From positions 1 to 38,524 of the forward strand of contig DIKT01000054.1 in the NCBI GenBank assembly GCA_002424635.1: a stretch of DNA of 38,524 bases. Direction: 5' to 3'. The notes beneath the pieces were generated by a model. It saw only the letters and a list, made by a program, of their open reading frames with translations. It ran no database searches and was not told the origin of the DNA. Made by a program: the position numbers and the translations under genes. Shown here piece by piece: positions 1-7,397 of this stretch (positions within the stretch are counted from its first letter, which is position 1; every line of letters begins with the position of its first letter). The DNA comes from Desulfobulbaceae bacterium UBA5611. GTDB taxonomy: Bacteria; Desulfobacterota; Desulfobulbia; Desulfobulbales; Desulfocapsaceae.

Positions 1-843
1 ATAAATGGCTGGCCGTTCTTTTTCCTTCTTGGGGCATGGCTGCACCTGGGCAGCCATGCCCTGCCGGTTTTCTTTTGCCACTTCCGGGACAGGTGATACT
101 TGCGTGTGAATTGCCGGCGGTTGCTCTGTTCCCAACTCCGGCTCTACCATCATTGTTTCCTCAATGATTTGACGCAGACGCTCAGCAATGTCAACTGTTG
201 GTGTTATTTTAGTACTAGGCAGGACGACTAAGATCTCCTCCCCACCATAGCGCACAACAATATCAGGTTCACGCACTGCATTGACAATTACAGTTCCCAG
301 TTTTTTTAAGACCAGATCGCCAATCTGATGACCATAGGTATCATTGACCTGTTTGAAATGATCGATATCAAGGAGAAAAATAGAAAAAGGCACTTCATAT
401 CTTATGGCTCGCTGAATTTCTTCACTCAAGCGACGATCAAGATAACGGCGATTATAGATACCCATTAAGGGATCAGTCAGGCTCTCCTGTTCAAAAATAT
501 ATATTTTGCGTAAATCATTGGCCGTTTTCACAGATAAAGAACAAACCATATAAACAAAAATAGCTCCACCAAACAGGATCCAGGGAATAACCATATCACC
601 AATAGTGTTGACATGATGCGACGCATGTACGACAATATAAACCAAATAGCCGATAATAAACAGGAAGATAAAGACAGACAGAATCTTCCACCGGCAACGG
701 GCATTGCCGGCTGCCGCCCAGCAAGAGGAGTTCAAGGGTTGCAACTGTTGAATTATTTCCCTGACTGGAATTAAAGCTTTGATCAGTAAGATAATAGCCA
801 CAGCTATCAGCCCGTATTCGATCCATAATATATTATTCTGCAT
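1..843 (-). CDS. Membrane-anchored GGDEF-domain protein (putative diguanylate cyclase), C-terminus cut by window edge
   Basis: Reading the minus strand from ATG at 843 gives 281 visible residues with an open frame to position 1. Three hydrophobic segments (about residues 4-26, 52-72 and 82-104) precede a GGDEF domain that opens with SLTDPLMGIYNRRYLDRRL, continues with LLDIDHFKQVNDTYGH and has the active-site loop RYGGEEI, a GGEEF-like signature, so catalysis is plausible. Such proteins make c-di-GMP from two GTP. Oddly, after the helix AERLRQIIEE the expected strand (V-T-V-S-I-G-like) does not follow; instead about 50 Pro/Glu/Gln/Lys-rich residues run to the window edge, so either a disordered insertion splits the domain or its end is missing. 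The start lies 32 nt after the pepN stop, suggesting co-transcription; no strong ribosome binding site is visible. Domain call firm, activity inferred. Confidence 0.88.
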   Translation of the reverse strand, partial: MQNNILWIEYGLIAVAIILLIKALIPVREIIQQLQPLNSSCWAAAGNARCRWKILSVFIFLFIIGYLVYIVVHASHHVNTIGDMVIPWILFGGAIFVYMVCSLSVKTANDLRKIYIFEQESLTDPLMGIYNRRYLDRRLSEEIQRAIRYEVPFSIFLLDIDHFKQVNDTYGHQIGDLVLKKLGTVIVNAVREPDIVVRYGGEEILVVLPSTKITPTVDIAERLRQIIEETMMVEPELGTEQPPAIHTQVSPVPEVAKENRQGMAAQVQPCPKKEKERPAIY

Positions 844-875
844 CAGGCTTTTTCATAGTGGTAAAATTGACGGCA

Positions 876-3515
876 TTACTTTTTCTCAGGTCTGTTATCC
901 AATAAGCTTTTCTGCACTATTTCATAGACTCCAGCCGAAAGCCCGGGCTGCCCGGCGATCCTGTTCATCTGTTGTCGCATTAAATGCTGCCTATATCTAT
1001 CATAGCGTTTCCAGCTTGTAAAGGGTGCCATCAATCTGGCGGCAATTTGGGGATTGATGCGATCTACAACAAGAACCTGATCGGCCAGAAAAGCATAACC
1101 GGCGCCTGACGAGACATGAAAACGCACGTGATTGCCGTTAACAAAAGCACCGATCAGGGCCCGAACCTTATTGGGATTATTAATGGTAAAAGCCCGATGG
1201 GTCAACAGAGATTTCACCGTTTCCAGGGTATTGTCAAGTATTGAGGTAGCCTGCAGGCTAAGCCATTTATCTACAACCAGCGGCTCATTCTGCCACTGCT
1301 GAAAAAAATCATCCAAGACCATTTGCCGTTCTTGTACCGGACATTGGGCCAGCGTGGTGAGCGCGGCCATCACGTCTGTCATATTGGCCTGTTGCTGATA
1401 CTGCTGTACTGCCAGCTGCAGATTTGCCAGCGGTAAAGGTTCTCTTGCCAGCAGATAGGAAAGGCAGGTATTTTTTAAGCTCCTGCGCCCAATAGCCTCA
1501 GGCGTCAATAAATAGTTTCCTGTTTCCCTGTTATCTTCATAAGTCTGTTGAAATTCCTGCTGTAACTGCCGGGCCAGCTCCGCTCGGACAAACTGTCGGG
1601 CCAGGAACAGATTATCAGGATCAATAACCGGCATCTGCAAGGCCAGGTTAATTTCAGTAGGTAAGGTCAGGGCCTGAGAGAGCAGGGCCTTATCGCCATT
1701 GCCCTGCTGCAGATTAACACGGACGGCCTCGACAAACAAAGGATCAAGGACGGGCGTACCACCCTGTTGGAATATATTTATACACTCCAGGATAATGACT
1801 TCACTGAGCTGGTTAGCAGCATCCCATCTATTAAACAGGTCGCTGTCATGGGCCATGAGAAAGGCCAGTTCTTCGCGGCTCTGAAAGGACTGCACTTGTA
1901 CCGGGGCCGAGAAATTGCGCAGAAAAGATAGGGTTGGTCTTGCCGCCAGACCGGAAAAAGTAAAAACCTGCTTCTCCTGAGTTAATTGCAGCAGACTGGC
2001 CGGGACCATATCCTTGCCGCCAGCATCAAGAAGACCGACAAGCACAGGGATATGAAACGGTAGTTTTTTTTCCTGTTCCGGGGAGGGGGGGCAACTCTGC
2101 TCAATGATGATAGCATAATTACCATGCTTTTCATCCCAGGATTCAGCCACCTCCAGAATCGGGGTTCCGGCCTGGCTATACCAGCGTTTGAATTGTTCCA
2201 GATCAACGCCGGACGCCTCACTCATGGCCGCGACAAAATCATCACAGGTTACCGCCTGCCCATCATGTCTGGCAATATAAAGATCCATGCCGAGGCGGAA
2301 CCCTGCTGCCCCAAGCAGGGTGTGAATCATGCGGATAACCTCTGCTCCTTTGTTATAGACGGTCACCGTATAAAAATTATTGATGTCCACATACGAATCA
2401 GGCCGGACCGGATGGGCCATTGGCCCGCTGTCCTCCTTAAACTGGTAAGTGCGCAGGATACGGACATCATCGATGCGTTGTACCGGCCGTGAATTCATAT
2501 CCGCCGAAAACTCCTGATCCCTGAAGACGGTGAGCCCCTCTTTCAAGCTGAGCTGAAACCAGTCACGGCAGGTGATCCGGTTACCCGTCCAGTTATGGAA
2601 GTACTCATGGCTAACGACTCCTTCAATATCGAGATAATCCTGATCAGTGGCAGTGGCCTGACTGGCGAGGACATATTTGGAGTTAAAGATATTTAAGCCC
2701 TTATTCTCCATGCCGCCCATATTAAAATCATCGACCGCCAGGATCATATAACGGTCCAGATCATACTCGAGGCCGAAGACCTCCTCATCCCAATGCATGG
2801 CCTTTTGTAAAGACTGCATGGCATGGCCGCATTTTCCCCTGTTGCGGGGCTCAACATAGATCTGCAGGAGCACCGGCCGGCCGGAACGGGTGATAAAGCT
2901 TTCTTCAAGACAGACCAGATCCCCTGCCACCAAAGCAAAGAGATAACAGGGCTTGGGAAAAGGATCCTGCCACACCGCAAAATGCCTGCCATTCTCAAGA
3001 CTGCCGGACGCCATCAGATTACCATTGGACAGTAGAACCGGACAGCTTTGAGCATCGGCCTCGATGCGGGTGGTGAAGCGGGCCATGATATCCGGCCGGT
3101 CCTGGTAATATGTTATCTTGCGAAATCCTTCCGCCTCGCACTGGGTGCAATAATTACCGCTGGAACGGTACAACCCTTCCAGGGCGGTATTGCGATCGGG
3201 AAATATTCTGGTTGTTACTTCCAGGACAAAGATGTCAGGAACTTTATAAATCGTAAGCCCCGTGTCGTTTTGCGAATAGTCAGCCGTCGTAAGTAATTTA
3301 TTATCAAGAAAGATGGCTACCAGCTCCAGCTCCAGACCATTGAGGAACAGAGAATTACTCGCAGTCTGCTGCTCATAATTGCGCCTGAATTTAGTCTTAG
3401 CTGTAACGATGGTCTCATCCTGATGCAGTTGAAAAGTCAGATTGATCTCATCGGTCCAATAGTCAGGTGCTGTATAATTCAACCGATAAAAAGTCGGCGG
3501 TGTCTGCTGGGTCAT
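876..3515 (-). CDS. pepN: Aminopeptidase N (M1 family zinc metallopeptidase)
   Basis: The 879-residue product aligns by eye with Escherichia coli PepN (870 residues) along its whole length, starting MTQQ. It removes N-terminal amino acids from peptides in the cytoplasm. The exopeptidase motif is GGMEN at residues 267-271 (GAMEN in E. coli) and the zinc site is HEYFH at 303-307 with the third ligand Glu at about 326 in LSLKEGLTVFRDQEFS. No signal peptide is present. The start is preceded by GAGGAC at a good spacing. It is followed on the same strand by the GGDEF gene. A housekeeping protein; full length and intact. Confidence 0.97.
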   Translation of the reverse strand: MTQQTPPTFYRLNYTAPDYWTDEINLTFQLHQDETIVTAKTKFRRNYEQQTASNSLFLNGLELELVAIFLDNKLLTTADYSQNDTGLTIYKVPDIFVLEVTTRIFPDRNTALEGLYRSSGNYCTQCEAEGFRKITYYQDRPDIMARFTTRIEADAQSCPVLLSNGNLMASGSLENGRHFAVWQDPFPKPCYLFALVAGDLVCLEESFITRSGRPVLLQIYVEPRNRGKCGHAMQSLQKAMHWDEEVFGLEYDLDRYMILAVDDFNMGGMENKGLNIFNSKYVLASQATATDQDYLDIEGVVSHEYFHNWTGNRITCRDWFQLSLKEGLTVFRDQEFSADMNSRPVQRIDDVRILRTYQFKEDSGPMAHPVRPDSYVDINNFYTVTVYNKGAEVIRMIHTLLGAAGFRLGMDLYIARHDGQAVTCDDFVAAMSEASGVDLEQFKRWYSQAGTPILEVAESWDEKHGNYAIIIEQSCPPSPEQEKKLPFHIPVLVGLLDAGGKDMVPASLLQLTQEKQVFTFSGLAARPTLSFLRNFSAPVQVQSFQSREELAFLMAHDSDLFNRWDAANQLSEVIILECINIFQQGGTPVLDPLFVEAVRVNLQQGNGDKALLSQALTLPTEINLALQMPVIDPDNLFLARQFVRAELARQLQQEFQQTYEDNRETGNYLLTPEAIGRRSLKNTCLSYLLAREPLPLANLQLAVQQYQQQANMTDVMAALTTLAQCPVQERQMVLDDFFQQWQNEPLVVDKWLSLQATSILDNTLETVKSLLTHRAFTINNPNKVRALIGAFVNGNHVRFHVSSGAGYAFLADQVLVVDRINPQIAARLMAPFTSWKRYDRYRQHLMRQQMNRIAGQPGLSAGVYEIVQKSLLDNRPEKK

Positions 3516-3785
3516 TATGTCCTCAAATTTTTAATCATGAGCCAATCAGCAAGCATTCAAGCCTTGGCGGTTGACAGCTATTTTAGAAGCCGTTATAGAA
3601 AGAGCAAAGTTTTTCTTGTTCGTTTTATTTACGGATTTTTATGCTGCTTCCAATAAACTGCCCAATCTGTGCCGGCTGGTTATTGGAATGGCGCCTGGGA
3701 ATAACATAGCATTTACTATAACGGTTCAACGCTTCAATCGAGAAGTTTCTATCTACCATAATACAAATTGAAGGGAAACAGTCCC

Positions 3786-5009
3786 ATGATCACTATCAAC
3801 GAAAATTACCTCAAACTGCAGGCTTCCTATCTGTTTTCCAATATCGCCAAAAAAGTGGCAACTTTTCAACAGGCTAATCCCAAAAAAGATATTATCCGCC
3901 TAGGCATCGGCGATGTGACCAGAGCCCTGCCGACAGCCTGCATTGCAGCCTTCCATAAAGCGGTAGATGAGATGGGCACTGATGCAAGCTTCCGCGGTTA
4001 TGGTCCGGAACAGGGCTATGACTTCCTGCGTGAGGCCATTGCCAAACATGACTTTCAGGCTCGAGGCGCTGAGATATCAGCCGACGAGATCTTTATCAGT
4101 GACGGGGCCAAATGCGATACCGGCAATATTCAGGAGCTATTCACCCAGGATATCAAAGTGGCCATCCCCGACCCTGTTTATCCAGTTTATCTCGATACCA
4201 ATGTCATGGCGGGTCGCACCGGTGATTTTATGGATGGCCGATACCAGGGTCTGGTCTATCTGGATTCCACCAAGGCCAATAATTTTGTCCCGGCCCTGCC
4301 AGCAGCCGACGTGGACCTGATCTATCTCTGCTTTCCCAATAATCCAACAGGATCAACTATTAGCAAGGAAGAGTTAAGCAACTGGGTGAGGTATGCCAAA
4401 GAAAACAAGGCGCTAATCCTCTTTGATGCGGCTTATGAGGCCTTTATCCGCGACGAAGCCCTGCCTCACTCCATCTATGAGATTGAAGGGGCAAAAGAAG
4501 TAGCAATTGAGTTCCGGTCGTTTTCCAAGAATGCGGGCTTCACCGGCACCCGCTGCGCCTATACCGTGGTGCCTAAAGAATGCATGGCCTTTGACTCCAG
4601 CGGCAACCGGCAATCAATCCATGCCCTGTGGAACCGCCGTCACTGCACCAAATTCAACGGCGTCTCCTATCCGGTCCAGCGCGCTGCCGAGGCCGTTTAT
4701 AGTGAAGAAGGACAGATCCAGACCCGAGAACTAGTAGCCTATTATATGCGCAATGCTGATCTGATCCGGCAGGAGATGACGACCCTCGGCTATGATTTTG
4801 TCGGTGGCGAGAATGCGCCTTACATCTGGATAGATGCCCAAGGCGACTCCTGGGAATTTTTTGATATGCTGCTGAATAAAGCCGGTGTGGTCTGCACTCC
4901 CGGCGCCGGCTTCGGTAAATGTGGCGAAGGCTATATCCGGCTCTCGGCTTTCAATTCCCTGGCCAATGTGGAGAAGGCCATGGTCCGTCTCCGGGAAACT
5001 TTAAGGTAA
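3786..5009 (+). CDS. dapL: LL-diaminopimelate aminotransferase
   Basis: A PLP-dependent fold-type I aminotransferase of 407 residues that converts tetrahydrodipicolinate to LL-diaminopimelate in one step, for lysine and peptidoglycan synthesis. The PLP lysine is Lys248 in SFSKNAGFTGTR, and the N-P-T-G motif (FPNNPTGSTIS) and GYGPEQGYDFLREAI are typical of DapL. The frame is open further upstream to a TTG at 3768, but AAGGGA at 3771-3776 lies 9 nt before ATG 3786, so I chose that start; the length then matches the family. The DapL route is found in plants, Chlamydia, some archaea and many Desulfobacterota, which supports the taxonomic guess. Convergent with ispH. Confidence 0.95.
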   Translation: MITINENYLKLQASYLFSNIAKKVATFQQANPKKDIIRLGIGDVTRALPTACIAAFHKAVDEMGTDASFRGYGPEQGYDFLREAIAKHDFQARGAEISADEIFISDGAKCDTGNIQELFTQDIKVAIPDPVYPVYLDTNVMAGRTGDFMDGRYQGLVYLDSTKANNFVPALPAADVDLIYLCFPNNPTGSTISKEELSNWVRYAKENKALILFDAAYEAFIRDEALPHSIYEIEGAKEVAIEFRSFSKNAGFTGTRCAYTVVPKECMAFDSSGNRQSIHALWNRRHCTKFNGVSYPVQRAAEAVYSEEGQIQTRELVAYYMRNADLIRQEMTTLGYDFVGGENAPYIWIDAQGDSWEFFDMLLNKAGVVCTPGAGFGKCGEGYIRLSAFNSLANVEKAMVRLRETLR

Positions 5010-5010
5010 C

Positions 5011-5074
5011 AAATTTACGAATTGTGAATTACCAAAGAGACACATCACAATTCGTAAATTTTTAATTGGTAATT
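5011..5074. repeat. Two interleaved inverted repeats between convergent dapL and ispH
   Basis: Arm A at 5011-5026 (AAATTTACGAATTGTG) is a perfect inverse of 5046-5061. Arm B at 5028-5036 (AATTACCAA) is inverse to 5066-5074. The order A-B-A'-B' means the two stems are interleaved and not nested. It sits exactly in the gap between the two stop codons, so it may terminate transcription in both directions or be a small dispersed repeat. Confidence 0.6.
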
Positions 5075-5075
5075 G

Positions 5076-6008
5076 CTAACTTTTACCAAGCACCGCCGGT
5101 TGAAAAGTAACCTGCTCCTCTTTGCCAGGCAGTTCACAGACAACTGTGGCTCCATATTGCTGCAACCATTGTACAACTCCTTGCACCAGACGTTCAGGGG
5201 CTGAAGCCCCGGCCGTCACTCCTACACTGCCCTGCCCCTGCAGCCATTCCGGGTGAATATCAGTCGCATCATCAATCAGATATCCTGTCATTCCGGCTCT
5301 GACACCAACCTCACGTAATCTATTGGAATTAGAGCTGCTTTTAGAACCAACCACCAGAAGCACATCTGTTTTCTGCGCCAATTCCTTTACTACATTTTGA
5401 CGATTCTGAGTGGCGTAACAGACATTTGAACGAGGACCTCTGATTACAGGAAAACGCTGCTCCAGCTTCTGTATGATGCCGGTAATATCTTTCTGACTGA
5501 GAGTAGTCTGGGTAACATAGGCAACCTTGCCCGGATCAACCACCTGCACCGTCTCCGCCTCCTGCTCAGAGGCGATGACATGCACTCGGCCCATGACCCG
5601 ACCGGCCACACCCTCAACCTCCGGATGCCGATGATGACCGATAATTAAAACATCACAGCCCTCGGCATGATATTTTTCCACCATTCTGTGAACACTACTC
5701 ACCAGTGGACAGGTTGCATCAATTGTACGCAGACCAAGCTTCTGCGCCTGTTGTTCAACTGCCACTGCGACTCCATGGGCGCTGAAAATACAGACAGCCC
5801 CCCGTGGGATATCAGCAAGTTCTTCCATAAAGACAACACCAAGTGCCTCCAGTTCCTGAACGACATGTTTATTATGGACAATTTCATGAAGCACATAAAT
5901 CGGCGGCCCATACTGGTCAAGAGCTAGGCGTACGGTGGCAATAGCCCGCACCACACCGGCGCAGAAGCCGCGGGGATTGGCCAGGATAATTTTTTTTAAT
6001 GTATTCAT
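5076..6008 (-). CDS. ispH: 4-hydroxy-3-methylbut-2-enyl diphosphate reductase
   Basis: The last enzyme of the MEP isoprenoid pathway, reducing HMBPP to IPP and DMAPP with a [4Fe-4S] cluster. The three cluster cysteines are visible: Cys16 in RGFCAGV, Cys100 in DATCP and Cys197 in NVCYATQNRQ. Substrate-binding residues His45 (EIVHN) and the HPEVEG motif near residue 128 (Glu130) are present, and SKSSSNSNRL is typical. Length 310 residues is normal. The start has only a weak ribosome binding site. Convergent with dapL, and no isoprenoid partner gene is nearby. Confidence 0.97.
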   Translation of the reverse strand: MNTLKKIILANPRGFCAGVVRAIATVRLALDQYGPPIYVLHEIVHNKHVVQELEALGVVFMEELADIPRGAVCIFSAHGVAVAVEQQAQKLGLRTIDATCPLVSSVHRMVEKYHAEGCDVLIIGHHRHPEVEGVAGRVMGRVHVIASEQEAETVQVVDPGKVAYVTQTTLSQKDITGIIQKLEQRFPVIRGPRSNVCYATQNRQNVVKELAQKTDVLLVVGSKSSSNSNRLREVGVRAGMTGYLIDDATDIHPEWLQGQGSVGVTAGASAPERLVQGVVQWLQQYGATVVCELPGKEEQVTFQPAVLGKS

Positions 6009-6370
6009 CTGCTGATTGAAGAGAGAAAATATTAAGATAAGGAGTTAAGCACTGACAAATTCATAATTGTTATCCGCAGCAAACAAAAATTGCCAGTAAT
6101 TCATTTACTACCAAGTAAATCAAAACAAATGGAAGATGAACTTACAATATTCGGTCTATTTTATCACAATCTGATATGTAAAAATTATAAAAAAAAGCAG
6201 CTCCTAATTAAGACTGGTGGAACTTTCCTTTAACTTGACTTCGACTTGCGTATTTGAGAAACTAAATAATAAACTCAGTTTTCAATAGATTTACCTGTTA
6301 ACTATCATATTAAGATAGCGGTAAAATTTGCTGGGAAGCAGGTTCTTAAACTCATATCAAGGTGAATATG
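6009..6370. other. AT-rich divergent intergenic region
   Basis: About 360 bases between ispH (minus) and the MshEN gene (plus), which are divergent, so promoters for both should lie here. It is AT-rich with several A and T tracts. I see no ORF, RNA gene or confident promoter hexamer pair. Confidence 0.5.
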
Positions 6371-7183
6371 ATGAAAGCAAAAATCCAGCTCGGTGAGATA
6401 CTTATCAGCAAAAACTTGGTTTCCCGGGACCAGATTAACGAGGCGCTACGTCTTCAGGTCAGCGGTAATAGGCGCCTTGGTTATTTATTAATTAAAATGG
6501 GAATCATCACCGAAGAACAGTTGCTGGATATCTTGGCTGAACAGCTTGCTCTTCCAGTCATTGACGTTAATCAAGAATTTACATCAGAAGCAAAAAACGT
6601 GCTTCCTCGTTATCTGTGCCGTAAATACAGCGTTTTACCGCTACGCATAGAAAAAAATAATATTATTTCTTTAGCTATGGCTGATCCCTTGGATCATGAA
6701 GCTATAAATAACGTAGAATATTATACCGGCATGGTTGTGAAACCAAGCCTCAGTACCCATAAAGAGATTTCAAGAGCTATTCAAAAATACATTCCATTTA
6801 ATTTCAGAGAGTTATTCCATCTCATGACTTTTAATCGGGTTGTAAAAGTCGTCTCTACTATCGCGATTATTTTATTATTATCTACGATCTTTTTCTTCGG
6901 CAGTTATATTTATCATGAACAATATGGAACCACATCAAAAATTGATGGCTCTATTGTCTATAAGAACCATGATATAATGTTGGGCCTCGATCAGAATAAA
7001 AAAATTTCTCTATTAGGCCGAGCCGCCAGATCAGAAGGCTATTATTCAGTAACCTTTGACAAGGTAGAGACACTTAAGGAATTTATTGAATATAAAAACA
7101 ATGATTTCTCTGAAAAACAAGCTGACTGGCTACGCTGGATTATAAAAAATAGAATTGAAAGAAAAGAGGATAAAAACAGATAA
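6371..7183 (+). CDS. Stand-alone MshEN (GspE N-terminal) domain protein with membrane anchor, putative c-di-GMP receptor
   Basis: The N-terminal ~60 residues contain two copies of the MshEN pattern: QLGEILISKNLVSRDQINEA (first, with Gln for Arg and Asn for the usual Gly) and RRLGYLLIKMGIITEEQLLD (second, canonical), followed by LPVIDV and the rest of a GspE-N fold to about residue 145. MshEN domains bind c-di-GMP in pilus and type II secretion ATPases, but no ATPase domain follows here. Instead a hydrophobic segment (about 155-182) leads to a ~90-residue basic tail of unknown fold. AAGGTG at 6359-6364 lies 6 nt before ATG 6371; GTG 6362 and ATG 6368 are alternatives. The next gene is riboswitch-led and encodes a surface protein, so this may be a c-di-GMP-sensing membrane adaptor (inference). 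Confidence 0.75.
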   Translation: MKAKIQLGEILISKNLVSRDQINEALRLQVSGNRRLGYLLIKMGIITEEQLLDILAEQLALPVIDVNQEFTSEAKNVLPRYLCRKYSVLPLRIEKNNIISLAMADPLDHEAINNVEYYTGMVVKPSLSTHKEISRAIQKYIPFNFRELFHLMTFNRVVKVVSTIAIILLLSTIFFFGSYIYHEQYGTTSKIDGSIVYKNHDIMLGLDQNKKISLLGRAARSEGYYSVTFDKVETLKEFIEYKNNDFSEKQADWLRWIIKNRIERKEDKNR

Positions 7184-7230
7184 TTATCTTTCATTATCCT
7201 TTACTCAAAATTTTATTTTAATATAAATTA

Positions 7231-7330
7231 AGGTACCATCCAAAGGATGGGACGCAAAAGCCAGCAGTCTTAACTAATGATCGAATCATTTTGATTAAGA
7301 CTGCAGGATGTCGGGAGTTAAGCGATTTGT
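7231..7330 (+). ncRNA. GEMM-like cyclic-dinucleotide (c-di-GMP-I type) riboswitch aptamer
   Basis: The leader contains a small hairpin CCATCC-AAA-GGATGG (7236-7250), directly followed by GACGCAAAAGCC (7251-7262). This closely matches the conserved GEMM core GACGCAAAGCC, with one extra A. Next comes a strong stem with arms 7264-7273 (GCAGTCTTAA) and 7295-7304 (TTAAGACTGC) and an inner AATGAT/ATCATT stem, then GGATGTCGGGAGTTAAGCG, which resembles the 3' receptor strand. The order and junctions match class I c-di-GMP riboswitches. The loop is AAA where the family usually has a GNRA loop, so ligand and class (c-di-GMP or cGAMP) are uncertain. It lies just upstream of a surface-protein gene, as is usual for this class. 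Confidence 0.72.
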
Positions 7331-7332
7331 TA

Positions 7333-7397
7333 AATCCTTCCGGCATCCGTTCCGGATTGCAATAGCCGGATGGTAATCCTTCTCAGAAGGTGCCGAT
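7333..7397 (+). promoter_or_regulatory. Expression platform: Shine-Dalgarno sequestering hairpin with duplicated anti-SD
   Basis: GAAGG at 7386-7390 lies 7 nt before ATG 7398. The preceding CCTTC at 7378-7382 can pair with it across a TCA loop and hide the ribosome binding site. The same octamer AATCCTTC occurs at 7333-7340 and 7375-7382, offering two alternative anti-SD partners. A further stem CATCCG/CGGATG (7344-7349 with 7367-7372) lies between them. This suggests translational control by the aptamer upstream. Confidence 0.6.

Noticed and set aside
3768..3785. TTG start of dapL
   Set aside because: The Shine-Dalgarno sequence AAGGGA lies downstream of this TTG and at proper distance from ATG 3786.
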